From the NCBI RefSeq assembly GCF_013408525.1, contig NZ_JACBZM010000001.1:1488001-1552000 (forward strand): a stretch of 64,000 nt of DNA, given 5' to 3'. Shown here piece after piece: positions 1-8,706 of this stretch. This DNA is from Nocardioides aromaticivorans. GTDB taxonomy: Bacteria > Actinomycetota > Actinomycetes > Propionibacteriales > Nocardioidaceae. Position numbers and translations under genes: made by a program. The stretch's first letter is position 1; the number at the start of each line of letters is the position of its first letter. The notes beneath the pieces were generated by a model. That model saw only the letters and a list, made by a program, of their open reading frames with translations. It did no database searches and was not told the DNA's origin.

Positions 1-810
1 CGCGCGGGCCACGGCGCCCTCGTCGCCCCACCACGAGACCAGCGCCCAGGCGGACAGGGCGTAGAAGCCGCCGATCAGCAGGAGCGCCGCGTACGTCGCC
101 CGGGGGATCGTCCGGTCGGGGTCGCGCGCCTCGTTGCGGAAGATGGCGGTGGCCTCGAAGCCGATGTAGCCGGCGACGGCGAAGATCAGCGCGATCCCCG
201 GGGCGCCGGAGGTGAATGCCGACGGGTCGAGGGCGGTGCTGGCCAGCCCCTCGTCGCCGCCGCCGCGGACGACCACCACGACGTTGAGGACCATCACGAC
301 GGCGACCTCGGCGACGAGCAGCACGCCGAGGACCCGGCCCGAGAGCTCGATGTGGCGGTAGCCGAGCAGCGCGACGACGACCATCACCGCGACGCTCCAC
401 ACCCCCCACGGCAGGTCCGGCCCTCCGTGGTCGGTGACCAGGACGTCGATGGCGCTGCCGATGAAGCCGTAGACGGCCAGCTGCACGGCGGCGTACGAGA
501 CGAGCGCGAGGAAGGCGGAGCCGACCCCGGCCGGGCGGCCGAGCCCCCGGGCGACGTACGTCGAGAAGGCGCCGCCGGCGTCGACGTGCCGGGCCATGGT
601 CGTGAAGCCGACCGCGAAGAAGAGCAGCACGACCGTGCAGACGACGTACGACGCGGGGAAGGCCGCACCGTTGCCCGCGGCGATGCCGATCGGGACGGTG
701 CCGGCGACGACGGTCAGCGGGGCGGCTGCGGCGACGACCATGAAGACGATCGCGCCGACGCCGAGGCTGCCGGAGAGCCGGTGGTGACCGGCGGACGGGG
801 TGGTGGACAT
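1..810 (-). CDS. APC-family amino acid permease, partial (C-terminus outside window)
   Basis: An integral membrane transporter of the amino acid-polyamine-organocation superfamily, expected to import an amino acid or amine by proton symport. The window holds the first 270 codons from an ATG at 808-810, preceded by AGGAGC. The protein is hydrophobic almost throughout. The first membrane segment contains GAIVFMVVAAAAPLTVVAG, and the helix-6 region carries GFEATAIFRNEARDPDR followed by TIPRA, the family signature after the substrate-binding helix. It is transcribed away from a second APC permease starting at 1167, so the 356 bp between them is a shared control region. The substrate cannot be read from the sequence. 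The reading frame is open to the window edge. Confidence 0.9.
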   Translation of the reverse strand, partial: MSTTPSAGHHRLSGSLGVGAIVFMVVAAAAPLTVVAGTVPIGIAAGNGAAFPASYVVCTVVLLFFAVGFTTMARHVDAGGAFSTYVARGLGRPAGVGSAFLALVSYAAVQLAVYGFIGSAIDVLVTDHGGPDLPWGVWSVAVMVVVALLGYRHIELSGRVLGVLLVAEVAVVMVLNVVVVVRGGGDEGLASTALDPSAFTSGAPGIALIFAVAGYIGFEATAIFRNEARDPDRTIPRATYAALLLIGGFYALSAWALVSWWGDEGAVARA

Positions 811-974
811 CGGTGCTCCTTGTCGGGACGGGCCGGGATCGGCGCCTCCACGCTCGGCGGCGGACGTCTCCGTCCGGTCTCCGCCGGGTGAAGGTCTCCG
901 CACCGCGGATGGGAACGGAGACGGGTCGTTCCGGGCGTGATGCAGCTCACTGTGCGCCGTCCCGGGGGCCGCGC

Positions 975-991
975 TGTTCAGAAACTGGACA
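975..991. promoter_or_regulatory. Operator-like inverted repeat (7-3-7)
   Basis: TGTTCAGAAACTGGACA has 7-nt arms with one mismatch around AAA. This size and spacing fit a dimeric repressor. The IclR-family gene at 2662 is the nearest candidate regulator. That assignment is inference. Confidence 0.45.
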
Positions 992-1025
992 GCGTCGGGC
1001 GAACGGGATGACCGGGCGGACGGGC

Positions 1026-1101
1026 TTCTCACTCGGCCGCGCGGGACCCCCGCGGGTCGTTCTCATTCGACCCCGTCCGCGCGGTCGCGGATTCTCATTC
1101 G
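1026..1101. repeat. Three direct repeats TTCTCA(C/T)TCG
   Basis: Copies lie at 1026-1035 (TTCTCACTCG), 1060-1069 and 1092-1101 (both TTCTCATTCG). The spacings are 34 and 32 bp, about three helical turns, so all copies face the same side of the DNA. This looks like a multi-site regulator array upstream of the permease at 1167. Confidence 0.45.
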
Positions 1102-1152
1102 GACCCCACACCGGGTTCACACCGACGTAGCGACGGGAGGCCCGTCAGGCGC

Positions 1153-1158
1153 TAGCGT
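1153..1158 (+). promoter_or_regulatory. -10 box, leaderless start
   Basis: TAGCGT (TANNNT form) ends 8 nt before the ATG at 1167 and no Shine-Dalgarno sequence is present. This suggests transcription starts at or next to the start codon. Confidence 0.4.
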
Positions 1159-1166
1159 CGGCCTCG

Positions 1167-2669
1167 ATGGACGGTGCGGACACCGGCTCCGGCCGGACTC
1201 TCGAGGGTGACCCGGTCGCGGCGCGGCTGCGGCCGTCCTCGCCTGTCGGCGGGCTCTCGCGCCGGACCCTCGCCTTCCCCCAGGTCCTGGCCCAGTCGGT
1301 CGCCGCGGTCGCACCGTCGGCGGTGATGGTGACGCTGCCCCTGCTCGCCCACCCGACCGCCGGCAGCCTGACGCCGGTCGTCTTCCTCGCCGTCGCGGCG
1401 CTCATGGTCGCGGTCGCCGGCTGCGTGAACTCCTTCGCGACGCGGATGGTCGCGCCCGGCGGGCTCTACAGCTACACCGTCAAGGGCCTCGGTCCGCGCG
1501 CCGGCCTGGTCGCCGGGCTCTCGCTGGTGATCGGGTACGCCGGCGCAGCGGCCGCCAGCGTCCTGGGCGCCACCGAGTTCCTGCTCGCCCTCCTCGACGA
1601 CCTCGGCATCGACCCGTCCGGATCCGGCGCGGCCCGTCCGCTGGCCTCGCTCGCGCTGGCCGCGGCCGCGGGCGCGGTGATGGTCCGTGGCGTGCGCCTG
1701 TCGGCCGGCGCGGTGCTCGTGGTCGAGGCGCTCGCGATCTCGACGGTGGTGGTCGTGCTCGGCGTCGCGGGCTGGACCGACCTGCGCATCGACGCCGGTC
1801 TCGGGAGCTCGGTCCCGGACGGCCACTGGGGCCTCGTGCTGCTCCTGGCGCTGGTCGCCTTCGTCGGGTTCGAGTCGGCGACGACCCTCAGCAGCGAGAC
1901 CCGCCGTCCGTTCAGCGCCGTACCCAGGGCGGTGCGGTGGACGCCCGTGGTCGCCGGCCTGCTCTTCGCCGGCGCCGCGCTGCTCGTGACCCGCGACGGC
2001 TTCGTCGGCACGCGCGGCTCGGGGCTGGCCTGGGACCTGTCCGGGGGTGGTGGGGCCGGGCCACGGCTCGCCGAGGCGCTGCTGCACCTGGGCGTGCTGG
2101 GCTCCTGGTTCGCGTGCGCCTGCGGCTCGACGACCGCCCTGACCCGCACGCTGTTCACGATGGCCCGTGAGGGCGTCCTGCCGGCGCCCCTCGGACGCAC
2201 CCACCGCCGCTGGCGGACCCCCGCCCTGACCCTCGTGCTGGCCAGCGCGCTCGTCGGGGGCTCCGTCGCCGCGACCACCGCCCTCGGCGCCGCCCCGGAC
2301 GACGTCTTCGTGTGGCTGCTCTCGCTCTCCGCCCAGGGGTACGTCGTCGCCTACGCCTTCTGCGTCGTCGCCGCCCCCGTGTTCCTCCACCGGATCGGCG
2401 AGCTGCCCCGGGCCGGGTGGCTCGTCCCCGCGCTGACCGCCACCGTCATGGCCGGCATCGTGGTCGCCGGCACCGCCCTCGACCCCGGCCGGTTCAGCCG
2501 TCCGGCGGTCGTCTACCTCGCCCTGCTCGCGACGGCGCTCGTGCTGACGCTGCTGCGGCTGCGGGCACGCGGCGTCCGGCTCGCCACCCTCGGCCTGTAC
2601 GACGAGACCACCGAGGCCGACCTGCTGACCCGGCGCCGGACGGTGTGGCGAGGAGGCGGGCGTGGTTGA
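1167..2669 (+). CDS. APC-family amino acid permease
   Basis: A 500-residue membrane transporter of the APC superfamily, close to the usual 450-520 residues and about twelve hydrophobic segments. The middle contains GFESATTLSSETRRPFSAVP, the same signature (GFE..T....E.R.P...IPRA) seen in the divergent partial permease at 1-810. The two are therefore paralogues or at least close family members. The N-terminal 30 residues are polar and cytoplasmic. The stop overlaps the GTG of the IclR gene by 8 nt, so the regulator is co-transcribed and translationally coupled. The substrate is unknown; amino acid or amine uptake is the family expectation. Confidence 0.88.
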   Translation: MDGADTGSGRTLEGDPVAARLRPSSPVGGLSRRTLAFPQVLAQSVAAVAPSAVMVTLPLLAHPTAGSLTPVVFLAVAALMVAVAGCVNSFATRMVAPGGLYSYTVKGLGPRAGLVAGLSLVIGYAGAAAASVLGATEFLLALLDDLGIDPSGSGAARPLASLALAAAAGAVMVRGVRLSAGAVLVVEALAISTVVVVLGVAGWTDLRIDAGLGSSVPDGHWGLVLLLALVAFVGFESATTLSSETRRPFSAVPRAVRWTPVVAGLLFAGAALLVTRDGFVGTRGSGLAWDLSGGGGAGPRLAEALLHLGVLGSWFACACGSTTALTRTLFTMAREGVLPAPLGRTHRRWRTPALTLVLASALVGGSVAATTALGAAPDDVFVWLLSLSAQGYVVAYAFCVVAAPVFLHRIGELPRAGWLVPALTATVMAGIVVAGTALDPGRFSRPAVVYLALLATALVLTLLRLRARGVRLATLGLYDETTEADLLTRRRTVWRGGGRG

Positions 2670-3312
2670 CAGCTCCCCGATCAGCGGACGCCAGCCCAAG
2701 GCCATCCAGAACGCGCTGGCCGTGCTCGAGGCGGTCGCCCTGTCCGGCAGCGGCGTGACGGCCAAGCAGATCGCGGCGCGCCTCTCGATGCCGCCCGCGA
2801 CGGTGTACCGGATCCTCAACCTGCTGGTGGCCGAGGAGTACATCGTGCGCCTCCCCGAGCTCTCCGGCTTCGCGCTGGGCCGCCGGGTCGACGTGTTCGT
2901 CGACGCCGCGCTCACCCCGACGATCGTCCAGTCCGCGCGGGACCTGCTGACCGAGCTGCGGATGACGGTGCGGGTGGGGATCCACCTGTGCTCCTGCCGG
3001 TCGGGCGTCGTACGCATCCTCGACGCCGACCCCGACTTCCCGCCGCCGCTGACCGAGCCGGAGCTCAACGCCCGCCTTCCCCGGACCGCCCTCGGCGAGC
3101 TGATGGCCGGCGGGCGCGAGCAGACCACCGCGCACCGGGTCGCCGACGTGGCGCCCGGCACCGAGTCGGTCGTGGTCGGGATCTACAACCGCGACGGCGT
3201 GCTGCACGCCGCGCTGTGGATGCTGGGCTCCCCGAGCGGCATCGCCGTCGTCCAGGAGCGGCTCACGACGATCGCGCGGCGCGCCGGCGACCTCGACCCG
3301 CTGTTGCACTGA
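2662..3312 (+). CDS. IclR-family transcriptional regulator
   Basis: A 216-residue DNA-binding protein. Residues about 12-65 form the winged helix-turn-helix typical of IclR: AIQNALAVLEAVALSGSGV, then AKQIAARLSMPPATVYRIL. The C-terminal effector domain is short (family total usually near 250), so ligand binding may differ. The GTG start at 2662 lies inside the end of the permease gene. It probably controls one or both permeases, perhaps through the inverted repeat at 975-991. Its last 50 bp overlap the convergent mftF gene, so the two 3' ends share DNA on opposite strands. Confidence 0.85.
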   Translation: MVDSSPISGRQPKAIQNALAVLEAVALSGSGVTAKQIAARLSMPPATVYRILNLLVAEEYIVRLPELSGFALGRRVDVFVDAALTPTIVQSARDLLTELRMTVRVGIHLCSCRSGVVRILDADPDFPPPLTEPELNARLPRTALGELMAGGREQTTAHRVADVAPGTESVVVGIYNRDGVLHAALWMLGSPSGIAVVQERLTTIARRAGDLDPLLH

Positions 3313-4741
3313 CCTCACCCCGACCGTCCGCCCGGGTGGTCCCGGGCCGGCGCGGCAGGAGGCAGCGGGGGCTGCGGTGGCGGATCGCGCCCCACCACAG
3401 GCCGCTGCCGTAGGCGAGGTCGTCGAGGCGTCGGGCGGCGAGGGCGGTGAGGGGGTCGACGCCGGTGCGCTCGCGGAGGAAGACGACCATGTCGACGGCG
3501 ACCGCGGAGAACAGGGCTCGACGGACCTGGCGGCTGAAGGGCGCGGCGAGGGCGGCGAGGGGCCACCAGTGGCGCAGCAGCAGCCCGGCCTCCTGGCGGA
3601 CCGCCCAGCCAGTGCCCTTGGCGGCGAGCCGGGCTGCGACGGCGTGGCGGCCGTCCTCGACCGGGAGGTGGGGCGCGAGGTTGCGGGCCGTGGCCGCTCC
3701 CGCGACGGCTGCGACGGGGAGTGACCACCAGCGGCGCTGCAGGAGCGCCCAGCCGCTGAGCGCCATGGTCGGGGAGAGGACGGCGGGGGCGACCTTGTCG
3801 CCGTGGCGGGCGGCGAGGTCGGCGCCGCCGGTGCCGTAGAAGAACTTGCGGCCCAGCCAGGTCCGGACCGTGCCGCGGACGTCGTGGTCGGCGCGGACGT
3901 CGGGGTCGTAGCGGACCACGTGGCCGGCGTCGACGAGGCGCCAGACGAGGTCGACGTCCTCGGCGACCCGCCAGCCGTCCTCGAACCCACCGATCCCCCC
4001 GCCGGGCTCCCCCGTCAGGAGGTCGGTGCGGCCGACGAGGCAGGCCGAGGGGAGCCAGCCGACGGCGGCGCCGGGGCGGACCACGCCGCCGGTGGCGCCG
4101 AGGTCGAGCGAGGACGCCGCGGCGTCGTACCTCTCGAACCAGCGGGGCCTCTCGCTCCTCACCTTGCCGATCACCTGGGGTCCGACGAGGGCGACGTGGG
4201 GGTCGGTGCAGTGACGCGCGAGGTCGAGCAGGCGGGCGGCGTCGATGGTGACGTCGGAGTCGACGAACGCGACGAGCGGCGTCCTGACGAGGCGAAGGCC
4301 GGCGTTGCGGGCGCCGGCGGGGCCGACGTTGGTCGTGAGCCGGTGGACGCGGACGCCGTGGCGGTGGGCGACCTCGGCGACCAGGTGCGGGCGTTCGGAG
4401 GCGTCGTCGACCACGATGACGGGCAGTGGGACGAGGGCGGCGAGGCAGCGGGCGAGCTGTTCGGTGCGGTCGTGGACGGGTACGACGACGGTGAGGTCGG
4501 TCAGCGGGACCTCGACCTCGTCGAGGACGGGGTTGGCGAGGTTGCCGTCGAGGAGGCGGCGCGCGAGGCGGGCGGTGGCCGCGTCCTCGACGGTCAGCCC
4601 GCCGCCGTCGAGCAGGCTGCGGGCGCGGTCGCCGAGGCGGACCGCGCGGACGGGCGAGCCGCCGACGAGCAGCCGTCCGCCATCGGCGTACACGACGTCG
4701 TCGCGCAGCCGGACCCGGAAGCCCTCCGCCAACACGGTCAT
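3263..4741 (-). CDS. mftF: Mycofactocin glycosyltransferase MftF
   Basis: A 492-residue family 2 glycosyltransferase that in mycobacteria adds a beta-1,4-linked glucose chain to premycofactocin. An N-terminal region of about 80 residues precedes the GT2 core, which begins LTVVVPVHDRTEQLARCL and continues with PVIVVDDAS and the DxD metal/nucleotide motif in LVAFVDSDVTID. The C-terminal third has hydrophobic stretches that may attach it to the membrane. The ATG at 4739-4741 overlaps the stop of the preceding dehydrogenase (ATGA), so it is the last gene of the mft operon. Its final 50 bp lie antisense to the end of the IclR gene. Confidence 0.93.
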   Translation of the reverse strand: MTVLAEGFRVRLRDDVVYADGGRLLVGGSPVRAVRLGDRARSLLDGGGLTVEDAATARLARRLLDGNLANPVLDEVEVPLTDLTVVVPVHDRTEQLARCLAALVPLPVIVVDDASERPHLVAEVAHRHGVRVHRLTTNVGPAGARNAGLRLVRTPLVAFVDSDVTIDAARLLDLARHCTDPHVALVGPQVIGKVRSERPRWFERYDAAASSLDLGATGGVVRPGAAVGWLPSACLVGRTDLLTGEPGGGIGGFEDGWRVAEDVDLVWRLVDAGHVVRYDPDVRADHDVRGTVRTWLGRKFFYGTGGADLAARHGDKVAPAVLSPTMALSGWALLQRRWWSLPVAAVAGAATARNLAPHLPVEDGRHAVAARLAAKGTGWAVRQEAGLLLRHWWPLAALAAPFSRQVRRALFSAVAVDMVVFLRERTGVDPLTALAARRLDDLAYGSGLWWGAIRHRSPRCLLPRRPGTTRADGRGEVSATAGRGRRRAARSS

Positions 4742-5478
4742 GGCGCGAACCCGCCGTCGGCGTGGACGACCGAGCCGTTGAGGACCGCGGCGTCGCGGCT
4801 GCAACAGAAGGCGACGGTGGCGGCGACCTCGTCGGGCTCGAGGATGCGGCGCAGGAGCTGGTTGTCGGCGAAGGCCTCGACGTCGTCGAGGTCGTAGAGC
4901 GCGGCGGTGGCCTCGAGCATCGGGGTGCGGGTCGAGCCGGGTGAGACGGCGCAGGCGGTGGCGCCGGTGCCGACGAGGTCGGCGGCCAGGCCCTTCACCA
5001 GTCCGACGACGGCGTGCTTGGCGGCGTTGTAGGCAGCCAGGTGGTGCAGCCCGTGGTGGCCCGCGGCGGACGCGATCGCGACGAACCGGCACCCGGCCGG
5101 GTCGGGGCCGGCGAGCATCGCGGGGACGGTGACGGCGGCGGTGTTCCACACGCCCTTCACGTCGACGTCCCAGAGCAGGTCGAGATCCGCCTCCGGCGTC
5201 TCCCACAGCGGTACGCCGCCCGCGACCACGGCCGCGGCTGCGACCGCCGCGTCCAGCCGACCCCAGCGGTCCAGCGCCGCGTCGACCGCCGCCGCCAGCG
5301 CGGAGCGGTCGCGGACGTCGGCGACGACGGGAACCACCTGGTCGTGGGCCGCCGCCACCGCGAGCTCGTCGACGGCGACGACGCGGTCGCCCTGGGCGAC
5401 GAGCCGTCGTACGGTCGCGGCACCGATGCCACGGGCGGCACCCGTGACGAGCACGACCCTGCCGCTCGGCGCGCTCAC
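4738..5478 (-). CDS. Short-chain dehydrogenase inside the mycofactocin operon
   Basis: A 246-residue SDR with a Rossmann N-terminus (VTGAARGIGAATVRRL, TGxxxGIG) and the catalytic YxxxK in YNAAKHAVVGL. It sits between mftE and mftF with ATGA overlaps at both ends, so it is certainly co-expressed with mycofactocin biosynthesis. SDRs that hold NAD(H) tightly and regenerate it through mycofactocin are known partners of this cofactor, and this gene is a strong candidate for one. The physiological alcohol or carbonyl substrate is not evident. No mftG-type GMC dehydrogenase is present in the window. Confidence 0.88.
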   Translation of the reverse strand: MSAPSGRVVLVTGAARGIGAATVRRLVAQGDRVVAVDELAVAAAHDQVVPVVADVRDRSALAAAVDAALDRWGRLDAAVAAAAVVAGGVPLWETPEADLDLLWDVDVKGVWNTAAVTVPAMLAGPDPAGCRFVAIASAAGHHGLHHLAAYNAAKHAVVGLVKGLAADLVGTGATACAVSPGSTRTPMLEATAALYDLDDVEAFADNQLLRRILEPDEVAATVAFCCSRDAAVLNGSVVHADGGFAP

Positions 5479-6152
5479 GGCATCCTCGCGACGAACGCGA
5501 CGACGTCCTCGACCATCGACGCGAGCACCGCCGCGCCCTCGGCGGCCGACGCGCCGGCGGGGTCGCCGAGCACGCCGTTGGCCGAGACGGCCTTCACGCC
5601 GCCGGCCATCATCTGCGGGAGCAGCTCCTCGAGGGTGCCGGTGTTGCCGGCCTCCGCGCGGTCGAGGCGCACCTTCCCCGGCGCCAGGTGCAGCATCAGG
5701 GAGGTCTCGGTACGGCCTGCGTGCAGGTCCACCTCCTCGGTCGCGCAGGGCACCCAGGCGACCTCGCGACCCTCCTGCACGAGCTGCGCGACCGCGCCGC
5801 GGAGTGCGGTCAGGTTGCCGCCGTGGGCGTTGACGAACACGATCCGCGCGGCCCAGGTCGACATCGAACGGGTGAGCTCGACGACGACGTCGTGCAGCAC
5901 ACCGGTGCCGATCGAGCTCGTACCGGCGAAGTCCTGGTGCTCGCCGCTGGAGCCGTAGGCGATCGCCGGCGCCACCACCACGTCACGGCCCCGCTCCCCC
6001 AGCGCGCCCGCAGCACCGGTCGCGACACCGACCGCGATGACGGTGTCGGTGTCGAGGGGCAGGTGCGGGCCGTGCTGCTCGGTCGAGCCGACGGGCACGA
6101 GCACCGTCGGCCCGGCCGGCAGGCCGGGCGAGGTGGCCGAGGCGAGGTCCAT
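5475..6152 (-). CDS. mftE: Mycofactocin precursor peptidase MftE
   Basis: A 225-residue creatininase-family metal hydrolase. MftE cleaves the modified MftA peptide to release the C-terminal Val-Tyr-derived AHDP. Metal-ligand motifs are clear: GSTEQHGPHLPLDTDT gives E25, H27 and D36, and FVNAHGGN gives H110. The ATG at 6150-6152 was chosen because the protein then begins at the usual point just before the first beta strand; an in-frame extension further upstream runs inside mftD. The stop overlaps the SDR start (ATGA), and mftD ends 5 bp upstream. Confidence 0.95.
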   Translation of the reverse strand: MDLASATSPGLPAGPTVLVPVGSTEQHGPHLPLDTDTVIAVGVATGAAGALGERGRDVVVAPAIAYGSSGEHQDFAGTSSIGTGVLHDVVVELTRSMSTWAARIVFVNAHGGNLTALRGAVAQLVQEGREVAWVPCATEEVDLHAGRTETSLMLHLAPGKVRLDRAEAGNTGTLEELLPQMMAGGVKAVSANGVLGDPAGASAAEGAAVLASMVEDVVAFVARMP

Positions 6153-6157
6153 CGGGC

Positions 6158-7414
6158 TCAGCCCCGCACGGCCGCCGGCAGCGAGGCGGGAACCCCGAGC
6201 GCCCGGTCGAAGCCCTCGGGGACCAGCAGGTGCTCCGGCCGCAGCTCGGCGGTCGAGGACAACGCCAGTCCGCGCAGGGCGGAGTCGATGCCACCGGACA
6301 GGACGTCGAGGACGTTCTCCACGCCCGCTTGGCCGTTGGCCGCGAGCCCCCACAGGTACGCGCGGCCGATCAGCACCGCCTTCGCACCCATGGCGAGCGC
6401 CTTGACCACGTCGGAGCCGCGGCGTACGCCGCCGTCCATGACGACATCGATCTGCTCACCGACGGCCTCGGCGATCGGGCGGACCATCCGGATCGCGGCC
6501 GGGGTGCCGTCGAGGTTGTTGCCGCCGTGGTTGGACACCGAGATCCCGTCGACACCGGCATCCACGGCGCGGAGCGCGTCGTCGATGCGGCACACGCCCT
6601 TGAGCACGAACGGCGTCCCGGAGATCTGCGCCCAGGTCTCACGCATCCACGCCACGTCGTCCCACGACGGGGGCGGGGTGGTCATCCACTCGTAGTAGGC
6701 ACCGAAGAAGGTCGGTCCCGTCGTCTGTCCGGGAGGGGCGAGATTCGGGGCCGTCAGGTCGGGCAGCTTGCCGGTTGCCCTGAACTCCTTGCCGAACTGC
6801 CACATCCACCGCGGCTTGGTCGCGACCTTCGGAGCCAGGCGCACCATCGCCTTGAGGTCGACCTTCTCGGGGATCTCCGGGCTGCCCCAGTCGCGTCCCA
6901 TCGAGAACGACCAGTCCAGGGTGGCGATCAGGCCCTTCACCCCGGCTGCGTGGGCACGCTGCATCCGCTGGACCATCGTGTCCCGGTCGCCGGTCCAGTA
7001 CATCTGGAAGAACGTGGACGCGCCGGTCGCCGTGACGTCCTCGACCGACTTGGACGCGAAGTTCGACAGGCCCATGATCGTGCCCCGTGCCGCGGCCGCG
7101 CGGGCGACGGCGACCTCACCGTCCGGGTGGACCGCCTGTACGCCGGTCGGGGAGACGATCACCGGCAGGCCGATCTGCTGTCCGAACACCGTCGTGGCCT
7201 GGGACCGCTCCGGCAGCTGCCCGACCACGTGAGGGGCCAGCCCGAGCTCGGCGAACGCCGCCTCGTTGTCCGCGATCGACTGCCCCCGCTCGGAACCGGC
7301 CACCAGGGCGCCGTACACGGGCTGGGGCAGGCGCTTGCGGGCCCGCTCCTGCGCGACCGCGACCGACTCGAACCAGGGGTTCTGCTTCCAGGGGTTCTCG
7401 AACTTCTTGCTCAT
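6158..7414 (-). CDS. mftD: FMN-dependent premycofactocin synthase MftD
   Basis: A 418-residue alpha-hydroxyacid oxidase/lactate-dehydrogenase-type flavoprotein. MftD oxidatively deaminates AHDP to premycofactocin. Visible family features are the substrate/FMN loop VSNHGGNNLDGTPAA with the catalytic His, VVMDGGVRRGSDVVKAL for FMN phosphate binding, and LIGRAYLWGLAANG near the C-terminus. The ATG at 7412-7414 shares one base with the mftC stop (TGATG), and a GGAGG ribosome site lies within the last mftC codons. Confidence 0.95.
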   Translation of the reverse strand: MSKKFENPWKQNPWFESVAVAQERARKRLPQPVYGALVAGSERGQSIADNEAAFAELGLAPHVVGQLPERSQATTVFGQQIGLPVIVSPTGVQAVHPDGEVAVARAAAARGTIMGLSNFASKSVEDVTATGASTFFQMYWTGDRDTMVQRMQRAHAAGVKGLIATLDWSFSMGRDWGSPEIPEKVDLKAMVRLAPKVATKPRWMWQFGKEFRATGKLPDLTAPNLAPPGQTTGPTFFGAYYEWMTTPPPSWDDVAWMRETWAQISGTPFVLKGVCRIDDALRAVDAGVDGISVSNHGGNNLDGTPAAIRMVRPIAEAVGEQIDVVMDGGVRRGSDVVKALAMGAKAVLIGRAYLWGLAANGQAGVENVLDVLSGGIDSALRGLALSSTAELRPEHLLVPEGFDRALGVPASLPAAVRG

Positions 7415-8706
7415 CAGCAGCAGCCTCCGTTGGTTCCGGTGGTCGAGGAGGTTGCGCAGCAACCGTCACGAGACCCCGGCTGGTCGAATGGGTCGAAGCC
7501 GGCGAGCGGGCTCTCGGCGCAGGCGGAGACCGGCGGCGCGGTGAGGAGCTTGAGCATCACCGGCTGGTTGCGGGTGGGGTTCGCCTTGGAGTGGTCCTGG
7601 CTCGGCGCGGGGATCGTCCGCTCGCCGGCCAGTGCGTGCTCGCCGTAGCCCTGCACGCACTCGGGGTCCGGGCCGTCCAGCGGCAGTCCGGTGAAGAACT
7701 TCGCCGCCATGCAGCCCCCGCGACAGGAGTCGAAGAACTGACACGACGAGCAGGCGCCACCGGTCTGCGGCGAGCGGAGCTCGTTGAACAGTGCCGAGTC
7801 CTGCCACACCCGCTGGAAGCCACCGTCGGCGAGCAGGTTGCCCGCCAGGAAGTTGTCGTGGATCGCGAATGGGCACGCGTACACGTCGCCGATCGGGTCG
7901 ATCAGGCACACCACCCGCCCGGCACCGCACAGGTTGAGCCCGGGGAGGGACTCGCCGAACGCGGCGAGGTGGAAGAACGAGTCGCCGGTGAGGACCTCTT
8001 CCCCGTCTGCGGTGTGGGCCATCAGCCAGTCGTAGAGCTCGCGCTGCTGCTCCGGCAGCGGATGCAGCTCGTCCCACACGTCCGCACCGCGGCCGCTGGG
8101 ACGCAGGCGGGTCAGCCGCAGGGTCGCGCCGAACCGGTCAGCGAGCGCCTTGAACTCGTCCAGCTGGCCGATGTTCTCCCGGGTGCAGACCACCGAGATC
8201 TTCGCGTCCTCGAACCCGGCGTCCTTCAGGTTCTGCAGCGCCCGAAGGGCGGTGTCGTAGGAGCCCGGGCCACGCACGTAGTCGTTGACCTCGGCGGTCG
8301 CGCCGTCGAGGGAGATCTGCACGTCGACGTACCCGTTGCACGCGGGCGAGGCCAGGAACGCCGCCCGCTCGGGGGTGATCCGCACCCCGTTGGTGGAGAA
8401 CTTCACGCCCACGTTGTGGTTGACCGCGTACTCGAGCAGCTCCCAGAAGTCGGGGCGGATCGTCGGCTCGCCACCGCCGATGTTCACGTAGAACACCTGC
8501 ATCCGCTGCAGCTCGTCGATCACCGCCTTGCACTGCTCGGTCGACAGCTCCCGCGGGTCACGCCGTCCTGACGAGGACAGGCAGTGCGCGCACTCGAGGT
8601 TGCACGCGTAGGTCAGCTCCCAGGTCAGGCAGATCGGAGCATCCAGGCCGTACTCGAACTGCTGGACGAGGCTCGCGTTCTGCGGACGTTCGGGTGCGAT
8701 GGTCAT
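7414..8706 (-). CDS. mftC: Radical SAM mycofactocin maturase MftC, with extended Cys-rich tail
   Basis: A 430-residue radical SAM/SPASM enzyme that decarboxylates and cyclises the Val-Tyr end of MftA. The SAM-cluster motif is C35-NLE-C39-AH-C42. Auxiliary-cluster cysteines occur in CGAGRVVCL, YACPF, CSSCQFFDSCRGGCM and PECVQGY. Mycobacterial MftC is about 391 residues. Here about 24 extra residues follow SPLAGF, ending in GCC and GGCC, and are encoded by a REP-like repeat (7436-7477). The start overlaps mftB by 4 nt. Core function is secure; the role of the tail is unknown. Confidence 0.96.
   Translation of the reverse strand: MTIAPERPQNASLVQQFEYGLDAPICLTWELTYACNLECAHCLSSSGRRDPRELSTEQCKAVIDELQRMQVFYVNIGGGEPTIRPDFWELLEYAVNHNVGVKFSTNGVRITPERAAFLASPACNGYVDVQISLDGATAEVNDYVRGPGSYDTALRALQNLKDAGFEDAKISVVCTRENIGQLDEFKALADRFGATLRLTRLRPSGRGADVWDELHPLPEQQRELYDWLMAHTADGEEVLTGDSFFHLAAFGESLPGLNLCGAGRVVCLIDPIGDVYACPFAIHDNFLAGNLLADGGFQRVWQDSALFNELRSPQTGGACSSCQFFDSCRGGCMAAKFFTGLPLDGPDPECVQGYGEHALAGERTIPAPSQDHSKANPTRNQPVMLKLLTAPPVSACAESPLAGFDPFDQPGSRDGCCATSSTTGTNGGCC
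7436..7477. repeat. REP-like repeat copy within the 3' end of mftC
   Basis: CCGGTGGTCGAGGAGG (7436-7451) and CGTCACGAGACCCC (7464-7477) are separated by 12 bp. Exactly the same two blocks occur at 18889-18904 and 18944-18957, where they are 39 bp apart. The blocks are imperfect inverted repeats of each other around GGTC/GACC. Here the repeat is translated as the tail of MftC. Confidence 0.65.

Larger units (their letters stand above)
811..1166. other. Divergent control region between two permeases
   Basis: 356 bp without a credible gene. It holds a 17-bp inverted repeat at 975-991, three copies of a 10-bp direct repeat between 1026 and 1101, and a -10-like box at 1153-1158 just before the plus-strand permease. 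Small open frames crossing it have no start signal and look like GC-rich shadows. Confidence 0.6.

Noticed and set aside
1152-3161. 669-codon minus-strand frame opposite the permease and IclR genes
   Set aside because: Composition is a mirror of the coding strand (Gly/Arg/Asp-rich, no domain), with no start signal; the plus-strand genes have clear family motifs.
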